Source: Deltaproteobacteria bacterium (GTDB taxonomy: Bacteria > Desulfobacterota > Desulfuromonadia > Geobacterales > Pseudopelobacteraceae). From it: a DNA stretch of 6,290 bases. Both the position numbers and the translations under genes were made by a program. The stretch covers positions 1-6,290 of the forward strand of contig JAURXC010000139.1 in NCBI GenBank assembly GCA_030654645.1, given 5' to 3'. Shown here piece after piece: positions 1 to 5,473 of the stretch. The notes beneath the pieces were generated by a model. It made no database searches. It saw nothing but the letters and a program-made list of their open reading frames with translations, and was not told the DNA's origin. Every line of letters begins with the position of its first letter. Within the stretch, counting starts at the first letter, position 1.

Positions 1-969
1 GACATCGTTGCGCCGCTCACGCAGCGGGGGCAGGTGGATGTTGACCACGTTCAGCCGGTAGTAGAGATCCTCCCGGAATATGCCCTGTTTGATCGCCTCT
101 TTCAGGTCGGAGTTGGTCGCGGAAAGTATCCGCACATCAACCCGGGTGGGGGTGGTGTCGCCCAGTCGGTTGAATTCCTTTTCCTGCAGGAAGCGCAGCA
201 GGGTCTTCTGGACATTGATCGGCAGGTTGCCGACTTCATCCAGAAAAAGCGTGCCGCCGTTGGCCGCTTCCAGGAGTCCCTGGCGACTCTCCTTGGCTCC
301 GGTGAAGGCGCCTTTCTTGTAGCCGAACAGCTCGCTTTCCAAAAGGGTTTCCGGCAGAGCGCCGCAATTGATTGCAATGAACTTCTTTTCCCGGCGGGGT
401 GAGTTATAGTGGATGGCCTGGGCGATCAGTTCCTTGCCGGTGCCGGACTCGCCGGTGATAAGCACTGATGTGTCCCTGACGGCAACCTTTTCAACTCTTT
501 CCAGTATGGTTTTTAAACCTTCGCATGAACCGATTATATTGTCAAAACAGAACTTTGCTTCCAGCTCGGCGCGCAATTCGCGATTTTCTTCGATCAGCTG
601 TGATTGCTGCAGCGCGTTCTTGACCCGGTAGATCAGCTCATCCGGTTCAAACGGCTTGGTCAGCATGTCGTAAGCTCCCTTGCGCAATGCCTGGATCGAC
701 ATGTCAACCGTGGCATAGGCGGTGATCATGATCACCGGCATGTCCTTCTGCTTTTCCTTGATTGCCTGCAGCACTTCCAGTCCGCTCATGCCCGGCATCT
801 TGATGTCACTGATTACCAGATCCCAAGCCGTGCCCTTGAACTCTTCAACCGCCTTCTGCGGAGAGGTATAGGCCTTGGCCAGATAGCCGTGATCGATAAG
901 GATGCTCTCCATCATCCGGCAGAGTCCCTCTTCGTTGTCAATCAGCAGAATGCGCTTTTTGCTGGTCAT
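1..969 (-). CDS. NtrC-family sigma-54-dependent response regulator (3' end outside window)
   Basis: Cytoplasmic transcription activator of a two-component system. Phosphorylation by the adjacent kinase should license ATP-driven opening of sigma-54 promoters. The 323 visible residues hold two domains. The receiver (about 5–120) has D11 and E13 in the acidic pocket (N12 replaces the commoner second Asp), phospho-acceptor D55 in ISDIKMPG, T83 and K105 (LTKPF). The AAA+ sigma-54 interaction domain (from about 143) has Walker A GESGTGKE at 173–180, the GAFTGA sigma-54 contact loop at 220–225, Walker B GGTLFLDE ending at D244/E245, and the arginine-finger segment FREDLYYRL. The frame is still open at base 1, ending in LRERRNDV, so roughly the last third of a typical 450–480 aa protein, including the Fis-type helix-turn-helix, lies outside. 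The start is firm: ATG directly follows the kinase TAA, with AGGAGG 8 nt upstream inside the kinase gene, so translation is probably coupled. Family assignment is secure; target genes cannot be inferred. Confidence 0.95.
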   Translation of the reverse strand, partial: MTSKKRILLIDNEEGLCRMMESILIDHGYLAKAYTSPQKAVEEFKGTAWDLVISDIKMPGMSGLEVLQAIKEKQKDMPVIMITAYATVDMSIQALRKGAYDMLTKPFEPDELIYRVKNALQQSQLIEENRELRAELEAKFCFDNIIGSCEGLKTILERVEKVAVRDTSVLITGESGTGKELIAQAIHYNSPRREKKFIAINCGALPETLLESELFGYKKGAFTGAKESRQGLLEAANGGTLFLDEVGNLPINVQKTLLRFLQEKEFNRLGDTTPTRVDVRILSATNSDLKEAIKQGIFREDLYYRLNVVNIHLPPLRERRNDV

Positions 970-2925
970 TTACAGTTCCTCCTGATCAACCGGCAGTATT
1001 ACCGTCACGCAGGTGCCTTGTCCGATGACGCTCTCGATCAGGATTTCGCCATGATGCTGATCGATAATCTGTTTGGTGATGGCAAGCCCCAGGCCGGTGC
1101 CGCGCTCCTTGGTTGTGTAGAATGGCTCGAATATTTTTTCAAGGCTTTCCTGAGGTATGCCACAGCCGCTGTCCAGGAATTGTATCCTGATCCGGTTGTT
1201 TGGAGCCGGTTCGGTTTTTACGCAGAGTTTGCCCCCCTCCGGCATCGCTCCGCCGGCATTCAGGATCAGATTGATTGCAACCTGACGCATCTGGTCGCCG
1301 TCAAGTTCAACCCGAGGGAGGGCCGGCGCGAAGTCGGTGGTGATTGTAACACCGCGCATATCGGTGTGGTTAGCCGCAAAATCGACAATCTGCTGCAACA
1401 GGTCGTTGAGATCGGTTATTTCCAGCGTCGGACGTGGAGTACGGGCGTATGACAATAGATCCTGGACGATTTTTTTGCAGCGTTTGCTCTCACGTTTTAT
1501 TTCGTGGATATATTTGTAATTGGGGTCCTCTTCACTCATCTTGCCTTCAAGGTAGCCGGCATAACCGAGAATGACACCCAGTGGGTTATTGATCTCATGG
1601 GCGACACCCGATGAAAGTACCCCGAGCGAAGCCATTTTCCCCTGTTGGGCCAGGCTGGCCTCCATGTCCCGGTTGCGCCGGATTATTTCGGTCATCCGAT
1701 TGAAAGCGCCGGCCATTTCGGCCAGTTCGTCTTCACCGGTTACTTTCATGCTTTCGTCCAGTTTGCCTCGTTTTACCCGGCGGATGACCTCGATCATGTG
1801 CGTGATCGGGCTGGTAATGATCGTGGAGGCCCTGAAGACCATCATTGTTGAAGTGATCCCGACTACCATGATCAGCAGGATCATGCTGTACATGATGTGT
1901 GTCTTGATCTTGTTGGCTTCCAGGTAGAACTCATCCTCATAGGATCCGACCGCGATGATCCAGTCCCACGGCTTGAAGTATTCATAACGAACGATCTTCA
2001 TCCGTGCTGCCTTGTCACCGATATTTTTCCAAGGGTAACGGATCCAGCCGCTTTTCTTGGTACACATCTCCCGTATGAACTGATTGCCGTCCAGATCCTT
2101 GGCGTCAATCAGGTTCTTGCCTTCCGAATCAGGGTGGATCGTGAAGGTGCCCTTGCTGTTCATGCAGAAGATGTAGCCGGTCGCTCCGACCTTTTTAATC
2201 TTGATACTGTTTTTCAGCGCAGCAAATGATTTTCGCTCGAAAGCGGCCTCTTCCGAGGTCTCGTCCAGGTAACCACCGGCGGCGATGATCCAGTCCCATT
2301 CACGGAAGTAGCGATAGGCAACGATCTTGTTGCGCGGGTATTTGTCTCCCAGCACCTCATTGCGCCAGGGGTAGGTGATGTAAAGCGTTTCTCCGTCCTT
2401 CGAGGCTTTGGCGGTCCTGCATATTTCACGGATGAAGTAGCGTCCGTTTTCATCGCGCTCGTCAAAGACATTCTCGCCTTCCCGGGCGATGTGGACCTGC
2501 AGGTCGCCTTTGCTGGTCATGGCATAGATATAGCCGGTTTCGCCGACATTGACCTTTTTAAGGGCCTTTCTTGCCTCCTGTTTTGCCAATTCCAGGCCAA
2601 TCTGCCCCTTTTTATGCTGGTTGTGTTCACTTTCCACCAGGTTATAGGAGAGTGACGTCAGGGTCGCCAGTTCCTGGTTCAGGTATCGCAGGCGATCCTG
2701 CTTGTAAACCTGGAACTGCTGATAGTGGGAGTTGAGCAGGTCGAGGCAAAAGGCCGACATGTGCTGAAGGTCGTCCTTGCTGGTTTTGGTCACGCCGCGA
2801 TAGGCCTGTTGATTGGCAATAAAGCCGATCACGCCGGCTACGATAAAAATCGGACCGATCACCAGCGGCAGAACCAGCAACAGCAATTTCCCGCGCATCT
2901 TCAATGTTTTTAGCAAGTCGCTCAT
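970..2925 (-). CDS. Sensor histidine kinase with tandem periplasmic Cache domains
   Basis: Inner-membrane sensor of the two-component pair with the downstream NtrC-type regulator; a complete protein of 651 aa. Order of parts: short cytoplasmic N-terminus; TM1 about 14–37; periplasmic region about 38–343 with two sCache_2-like domains (about 125–222 and 243–332), each with a GxTGYI-x-SKG block and a WDWIIA end block; TM2 about 344–364; HAMP about 365–418; HisKA with phospho-acceptor H443 in VAHEINNPLG; HATPase_c with N-box N552/N556, DSGCG at 585–589, and KIFEPFYTT plus GTGLGLA for the ATP lid. All catalytic residues look intact, so it should be active. Cache domains usually bind small metabolites such as organic acids or amino acids; the ligand here is unknown. 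I prefer ATG 2925 because AGGA sits 5 nt upstream. The frame stays open to a TTG at 2991, but that codon has no Shine-Dalgarno, lies in the likely promoter, and would add 22 residues before TM1. Confidence 0.93.
   Translation of the reverse strand: MSDLLKTLKMRGKLLLLVLPLVIGPIFIVAGVIGFIANQQAYRGVTKTSKDDLQHMSAFCLDLLNSHYQQFQVYKQDRLRYLNQELATLTSLSYNLVESEHNQHKKGQIGLELAKQEARKALKKVNVGETGYIYAMTSKGDLQVHIAREGENVFDERDENGRYFIREICRTAKASKDGETLYITYPWRNEVLGDKYPRNKIVAYRYFREWDWIIAAGGYLDETSEEAAFERKSFAALKNSIKIKKVGATGYIFCMNSKGTFTIHPDSEGKNLIDAKDLDGNQFIREMCTKKSGWIRYPWKNIGDKAARMKIVRYEYFKPWDWIIAVGSYEDEFYLEANKIKTHIMYSMILLIMVVGITSTMMVFRASTIITSPITHMIEVIRRVKRGKLDESMKVTGEDELAEMAGAFNRMTEIIRRNRDMEASLAQQGKMASLGVLSSGVAHEINNPLGVILGYAGYLEGKMSEEDPNYKYIHEIKRESKRCKKIVQDLLSYARTPRPTLEITDLNDLLQQIVDFAANHTDMRGVTITTDFAPALPRVELDGDQMRQVAINLILNAGGAMPEGGKLCVKTEPAPNNRIRIQFLDSGCGIPQESLEKIFEPFYTTKERGTGLGLAITKQIIDQHHGEILIESVIGQGTCVTVILPVDQEEL
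978..983 (-). promoter_or_regulatory. Ribosome binding site of the response regulator
   Basis: A full AGGAGG Shine-Dalgarno lies within the last codons of the histidine kinase, 8 nt before the regulator ATG at 969. It fixes the regulator start and implies the two genes are translated from one mRNA. Confidence 0.8.
1952..1968 (-). repeat. Intragenic 17-bp direct repeat, copy in second Cache domain
   Basis: Seventeen bases here are identical to 2282–2298 in the same gene, 330 bp away. Both encode the WDWIIA block that closes a Cache domain. The match reflects an internal duplication of the sensor domain, not a mobile or regulatory repeat. The surrounding DNA has diverged. Confidence 0.6.
2282..2298 (-). 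repeat. Intragenic 17-bp direct repeat, copy in first Cache domain
   Basis: Partner of the copy at 1952–1968. It encodes WDWIIA at residues 210–215 of the kinase, at the end of the first Cache domain. Confidence 0.6.
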
Positions 2926-2930
2926 TTTGT

Positions 2931-2934
2931 TCCT
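2931..2934 (-). promoter_or_regulatory. Ribosome binding site deciding the kinase start
   Basis: AGGA lies 5 nt before ATG 2925 on the minus strand. It favours this start over the in-frame TTG at 2991, which has no such site. Confidence 0.6.
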
Positions 2935-2962
2935 GGATAGTGTATACAAATCCGCATCAACT

Positions 2963-2991
2963 GATATACCCGATTGGCGCGGCCAAATCAA
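2963..2991 (-). promoter_or_regulatory. Candidate sigma-70 promoter of the kinase/regulator operon
   Basis: On the minus strand, TTGATT (2991–2986, 4/6 to the -35 consensus) and TATATC (2968–2963, 4/6 to -10) are separated by exactly 17 bp. Transcription would start near 2956, leaving a leader of about 30 nt that contains the AGGA site. The position fits well, but the boxes are only moderate matches. Confidence 0.4.
2974..2986. repeat. Small inverted repeat in the kinase promoter spacer
   Basis: TTGGC-GCG-GCCAA is a perfect 5-bp dyad with a 3-bp centre. It lies almost wholly between the proposed -35 and -10 boxes of the kinase operon and could be an operator half-site pair. It is short enough to occur by chance in GC-rich DNA. 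Confidence 0.25.
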
Positions 2992-3020
2992 GCGGTGAGG
3001 CTTGGAGGCGGCAAAAGGTT

Positions 3021-3245
3021 ATGCTATCATGCCGGATATTATATGCGGTGGAGGTGGAATACGCCCACAAATGGGCCGAAGCGATCGGGCAGTCCCTCTA
3101 CTACTCCCGCATGACCGGCAAAAAGCCGGGGGTAGTCCTTATAATGCGTGAGGAGGGCGATCAGCGTTTTGCCAGGAGGTCGCGAGCGGTTGCACAACAG
3201 CAGGGGATCAGGGTCTGGAGTGTCAAGCCGCGTGAACTGGAGTAG
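3021..3245 (+). CDS. Small 'KWAEAIGQ' family protein, probably N-terminally truncated
   Basis: A 74-aa frame with no signal peptide or membrane segment. Residues 9–46 (AVEVEYAHKWAEAIGQ, then SLYYSRMTGKKPGVVLI) closely resemble, from memory, the core of a small bacterial family of about 120–150 aa, often secreted. Its full-length members carry an upstream RxDxLTD-like strand and often a cysteine-containing N-terminus. The pattern of E11, K17, E20 and Q24 suggests a PD-(D/E)XK-like nuclease fold, but that is inference and no activity is claimed. Here the frame has nothing resembling the missing front part: upstream codons run through the kinase promoter region. The gene is therefore likely a 5'-truncated remnant, although the rest is uninterrupted. 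ATG 3021 is chosen because it sits just before the conserved block, with GGAGG 12 nt upstream (long spacing). The frame could also be read from further upstream, and GTG 3048 is another possible start. It converges on the 96-aa gene. Confidence 0.55.
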   Translation: MLSCRILYAVEVEYAHKWAEAIGQSLYYSRMTGKKPGVVLIMREEGDQRFARRSRAVAQQQGIRVWSVKPRELE

Positions 3246-3270
3246 GAAACCGTCAACGGGTTGTCAGGGA

Positions 3271-3561
3271 TTATTCTTCCTGCAGGATTTTCCGGTGTTC
3301 AAGGACGCTGTTTTCCAGTTTTACCTCGCGAATGATCTTTTCGGCTTCCTCGCTTGTCAAGCCTACGCTGGGACGGTTGCCCATCCAGTGGGTGACATCG
3401 CCTTTGCAGGGATCAAGCGGAACCGGAAGAGGCGGGCCCGGAATCGCCCTGCCGTCGATATAGAGGGCAGCTTGAAAGGCATCTTCATCGCGTACCAGGG
3501 CAAAATCGGCTTTCAATCCGTTCGAGAGAATTTTGCTGACAATGTTTCGCTTGAATATCAT
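3271..3561 (-). CDS. Hypothetical protein, 96 aa, unrecognised
   Basis: I do not recognise this protein and assign no function. It appears soluble and cytoplasmic, with no signal peptide or hydrophobic segment. The first half looks strand-rich (ADFALVRDEDAFQAALYI) and leads into a proline-rich stretch, AIPGPPLPVPLDP. One cysteine (CKGD) is followed by an HWMGNRPSVGLT segment. The C-terminal 27 residues, from TSEEAEKII onward, look like a charged amphipathic helix. Evidence that it is real: GGAG lies 9 nt before the ATG, a well-spaced promoter with a perfect TTGACA sits upstream, and the opposite strand holds no better gene. It is transcribed away from the moxR operon and converges on the 74-aa gene with a 25-bp gap, so it is probably monocistronic. 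Confidence 0.7.
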   Translation of the reverse strand: MIFKRNIVSKILSNGLKADFALVRDEDAFQAALYIDGRAIPGPPLPVPLDPCKGDVTHWMGNRPSVGLTSEEAEKIIREVKLENSVLEHRKILQEE

Positions 3562-3570
3562 CTCTGGTTT

Positions 3571-3574
3571 CTCC
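3571..3574 (-). promoter_or_regulatory. Ribosome binding site of the 96-aa gene
   Basis: GGAG lies 9 nt before ATG 3561 on the minus strand and supports that start. Confidence 0.5.
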
Positions 3575-3606
3575 GGTATTGGGATGGTGAATGAGTACTA
3601 TGAAAC

Positions 3607-3635
3607 AGTATTTTGGATAGTTAACCCGTTGTCAA
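3607..3635 (-). promoter_or_regulatory. Sigma-70 promoter of the 96-aa gene
   Basis: On the minus strand, a perfect TTGACA -35 box (3635–3630) is followed after exactly 17 bp by AATACT (3612–3607, 4/6 to TATAAT). The predicted start near 3600 leaves a leader of about 39 nt that contains the GGAG site. This is the best promoter match I noticed in the window. It lies in the divergent gap before moxR, so the two transcription units may influence each other. Confidence 0.55.
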
Positions 3636-3655
3636 ATCAAAATGCAAGATTTTTT

Positions 3656-3660
3656 GGAGG
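3656..3660 (+). promoter_or_regulatory. Ribosome binding site selecting the moxR GTG start
   Basis: GGAGG lies 5 nt before GTG 3666. The alternative ATG at 3642 has no Shine-Dalgarno and would place this motif inside the coding region. Confidence 0.65.
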
Positions 3661-3665
3661 TTCAG

Positions 3666-4610
3666 GTGTCACCGTCAACCCGAAACCAGGTTTTTATCAA
3701 AATGCTGGAAACGCTTTCACGCGATTACCTGCAGGGCAAGGAAGAGGTGCTGCGTCTGTCGGCGATTGCGCTGCTCAGCGGCGGACACATCCTGATCGAG
3801 GATCTGCCCGGCCTGGGCAAGACGACTGTCGCGCTGACACTGGCGGCCATCACCGGTCTTTCCTTCGGTAGGGTGCAATGCACCAGCGACCTGCTCCCCT
3901 CGGACATTACCGGTCTCTCGGTATTCAACCGTGATGAAGGGCAGTTCACTTTTCAGCCCGGCCCGATATTCAACAACATCGTGCTGCTGGACGAAATCAA
4001 CCGCGCCATGCCGCGCACGCAGAGCGCGATGCTGGAAGCAATGGAGGAGCGGCGGGTGACGGTGGAAGGTGTCACGCATCATCTTCCGGGGCCGTTCATG
4101 GTCTTTGCCACCCAGAACCCGTCCGATCAGAGCGGCACCTTTCCGCTTCCCGAATCTCAGCTGGATCGCTTCCTGATCTGCACCGACATCGGTTATCCAC
4201 CCAGGGTGCTTGAGCGGGGCATCATCGCCGGGGGCGGCATTCGTGAGCGCATCAGCGAAATGACGCCGCTGGTGACGCAGGACGACATCATGACGGCCCG
4301 TCGCGATGTTCATTCGGTTTACCTCTCCGACAAGGTACTGGACTATATCCATGCCTTGATCATTGCAACCCGCTCGGACGAGCTGATCCAGACCGGGCTT
4401 TCCACGCGGGCCGGCATCAACCTGGCGCAGGCGGCCAGGGCCTCGGCGTTCCTGGCCGGACGCGACTACGTAGCGCCGGATGATGTAAAAAACAGCGCTG
4501 CCGCGGTCTGCGCCCACAGGCTGGTAATGCGTGGTGGAGAGATGTCGGCATCTGAAAGGGGAATCGTTCTACGTACAATCATCGACCGCATACCGTTGCC
4601 TTTGGCCTGA
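3666..4610 (+). CDS. moxR: MoxR-family AAA+ ATPase
   Basis: Cytoplasmic AAA+ ATPase of the MoxR type, 314 aa, a normal length for the family. Members are thought to act as chaperone-like factors for the assembly or activation of partner proteins encoded beside them. Visible motifs, numbered from GTG: GKEEV about 24–28; Walker A GLGKTT at 49–54; the family block CTSDLLPSDITG about 72–83; Walker B IVLLDEINRA with D109/E110; sensor-1 asparagine in FATQNP (about 151); LPESQLDRF with the conserved arginine (about 168). The C-terminal lid helical domain follows, with STRAGINLAQAARA and YVAPDDV. No motif is missing. I prefer GTG 3666 because of its Shine-Dalgarno; ATG 3642 would add eight residues. 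It is first in the operon with DUF58 and the transglutaminase-like gene. Its TGA overlaps the apparent beginning of the DUF58 frame (CTGA), implying coupled translation. I found no convincing promoter for it on the plus strand. Confidence 0.93.
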   Translation: MSPSTRNQVFIKMLETLSRDYLQGKEEVLRLSAIALLSGGHILIEDLPGLGKTTVALTLAAITGLSFGRVQCTSDLLPSDITGLSVFNRDEGQFTFQPGPIFNNIVLLDEINRAMPRTQSAMLEAMEERRVTVEGVTHHLPGPFMVFATQNPSDQSGTFPLPESQLDRFLICTDIGYPPRVLERGIIAGGGIRERISEMTPLVTQDDIMTARRDVHSVYLSDKVLDYIHALIIATRSDELIQTGLSTRAGINLAQAARASAFLAGRDYVAPDDVKNSAAAVCAHRLVMRGGEMSASERGIVLRTIIDRIPLPLA

Positions 4611-5473
4611 AAATCACCAAGGCCGGCGGACTCTACATCGTCCTGACCCTGCTGCTGGGCTTCTCGGCGGTCAATACCGGCAACAACCTGCTGTTCCTGG
4701 TGGTCTCCGGGCTGCTGGCGTTCATGTCCGTGACCGGACTGGCGGGAATGTCCAATATCAAGCGGCTGACGCCCGTTGTTCTGCCACCGGATGACATCTT
4801 TGCCGGAATCGCGGCTCCGTTCCGTCTGCGTGTGAGCAACGGCAAGCGTCATCTCCCCTCCTTCCTGATCCGCGTCGAATGCCGGGACGGCCGGTCGCAG
4901 ACATTTCCGGTCATCGACCGTCAGGCTTTCCGTGAAGGGAGTGTCATGCTCACCTTCGACCGGCGGGGACGGATTCCGGTCGGCCGGGTCACGGTCAGTT
5001 CAACCTATCCGGTCGGTTTTTTCACGCGCTACTGGACTTTCGACCTCGAAACCGGGATGACTGTCTTCCCGCATCCGCTGGCCGGCGGCTATCCTGCCTC
5101 CGGAATTGACGCCCCCCGCAGCGGCTCCGGCCTGCGCCGGGAACGGGGGCTCGATGGAGAGCTGGAACGGATTGACCCCTACACCGGGGCGGAACCGCTG
5201 CGGATGATCCATTGGAAACTCTCGGCCCGTGGCTCCGATTTCCTGGTCAAGGGCTTTGGCCGCCGTACCGCGACGCCGCTCAGCATCGATGTTGCGGAAC
5301 TGCCGGGGCAGGGGCTGGAGGAACGGCTGTCCCGGGCGGCCTGGTTGGTGCGGCGCTGGGTGCCCGAACGTCCGGTCGGGCTGGTGTTGGGCGAGCGTGT
5401 GATCCCGCCCGGATGCGGCCGGCAGCATGGGCGCATGTTGCTGACGGAGTTGGCGTTATATGGTCTCGATTAG
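4607..5473 (+). CDS. DUF58 domain membrane protein (unusual start)
   Basis: Membrane-anchored DUF58 protein, the usual partner of MoxR ATPases; its molecular role is not established. Read from CTG 4607 it has 288 aa: two hydrophobic segments (about 8–22 and 28–47) joined by AVNTGNNLL, a mostly beta region with STYPVGFFTRYW (about 132–143), and the DUF58 signature about 191–217 with TGAEPLRMIHWKLSARGSDFLVKGF split by HWK at 202–204. The start is unclear. The first standard in-frame start is GTG 4700, which would delete the first membrane segment and the conserved ITKAGGLYIV and NTGNN blocks. Upstream, this frame is open back to the stop at 4553–4555 but has no ATG, GTG or TTG. I extend to CTG 4607, which overlaps the moxR stop as CTGA, though no Shine-Dalgarno precedes it. 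A sequence error or a start deeper inside moxR, such as ACG 4571, is possible. The 3' end overlaps the next gene by 14 bp. Confidence 0.85.
   Translation: MKITKAGGLYIVLTLLLGFSAVNTGNNLLFLVVSGLLAFMSVTGLAGMSNIKRLTPVVLPPDDIFAGIAAPFRLRVSNGKRHLPSFLIRVECRDGRSQTFPVIDRQAFREGSVMLTFDRRGRIPVGRVTVSSTYPVGFFTRYWTFDLETGMTVFPHPLAGGYPASGIDAPRSGSGLRRERGLDGELERIDPYTGAEPLRMIHWKLSARGSDFLVKGFGRRTATPLSIDVAELPGQGLEERLSRAAWLVRRWVPERPVGLVLGERVIPPGCGRQHGRMLLTELALYGLD

Noticed and set aside
604..1452. Long plus-strand open frame (282 codons) opposite the kinase and regulator genes
   Set aside because: It is antisense to two genes with complete catalytic motifs. Its translation has no recognisable domain, and its openness follows from codon bias on the other strand.
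2926..2991. Extension of the kinase to TTG 2991
   Set aside because: There is no Shine-Dalgarno, the codons overlap the likely promoter, and ATG 2925 has AGGA at good spacing just before a typical cytoplasmic N-terminus and TM1.
3246..3300. Possible terminator between the convergent genes (imperfect AACC/GGTT hairpin near 3248–3262; palindrome TCCTGCAGGA near 3287)
   Set aside because: The first stem is short and bulged with no T-run. The second is a loopless palindrome inside the 96-aa coding region. Neither is a credible intrinsic terminator.
3562..3665. Sigma-54 promoter that would link the NtrC-type regulator to the moxR operon
   Set aside because: I looked for a GG-N10-GC (-24/-12) element on both strands of this gap and saw none good enough to report. 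Control of the neighbouring operon by this two-component system is unsupported.
3717..4517. Long minus-strand open frame (266 codons) opposite moxR
   Set aside because: The plus strand carries all MoxR motifs. The antisense translation is low-complexity and has no family features.
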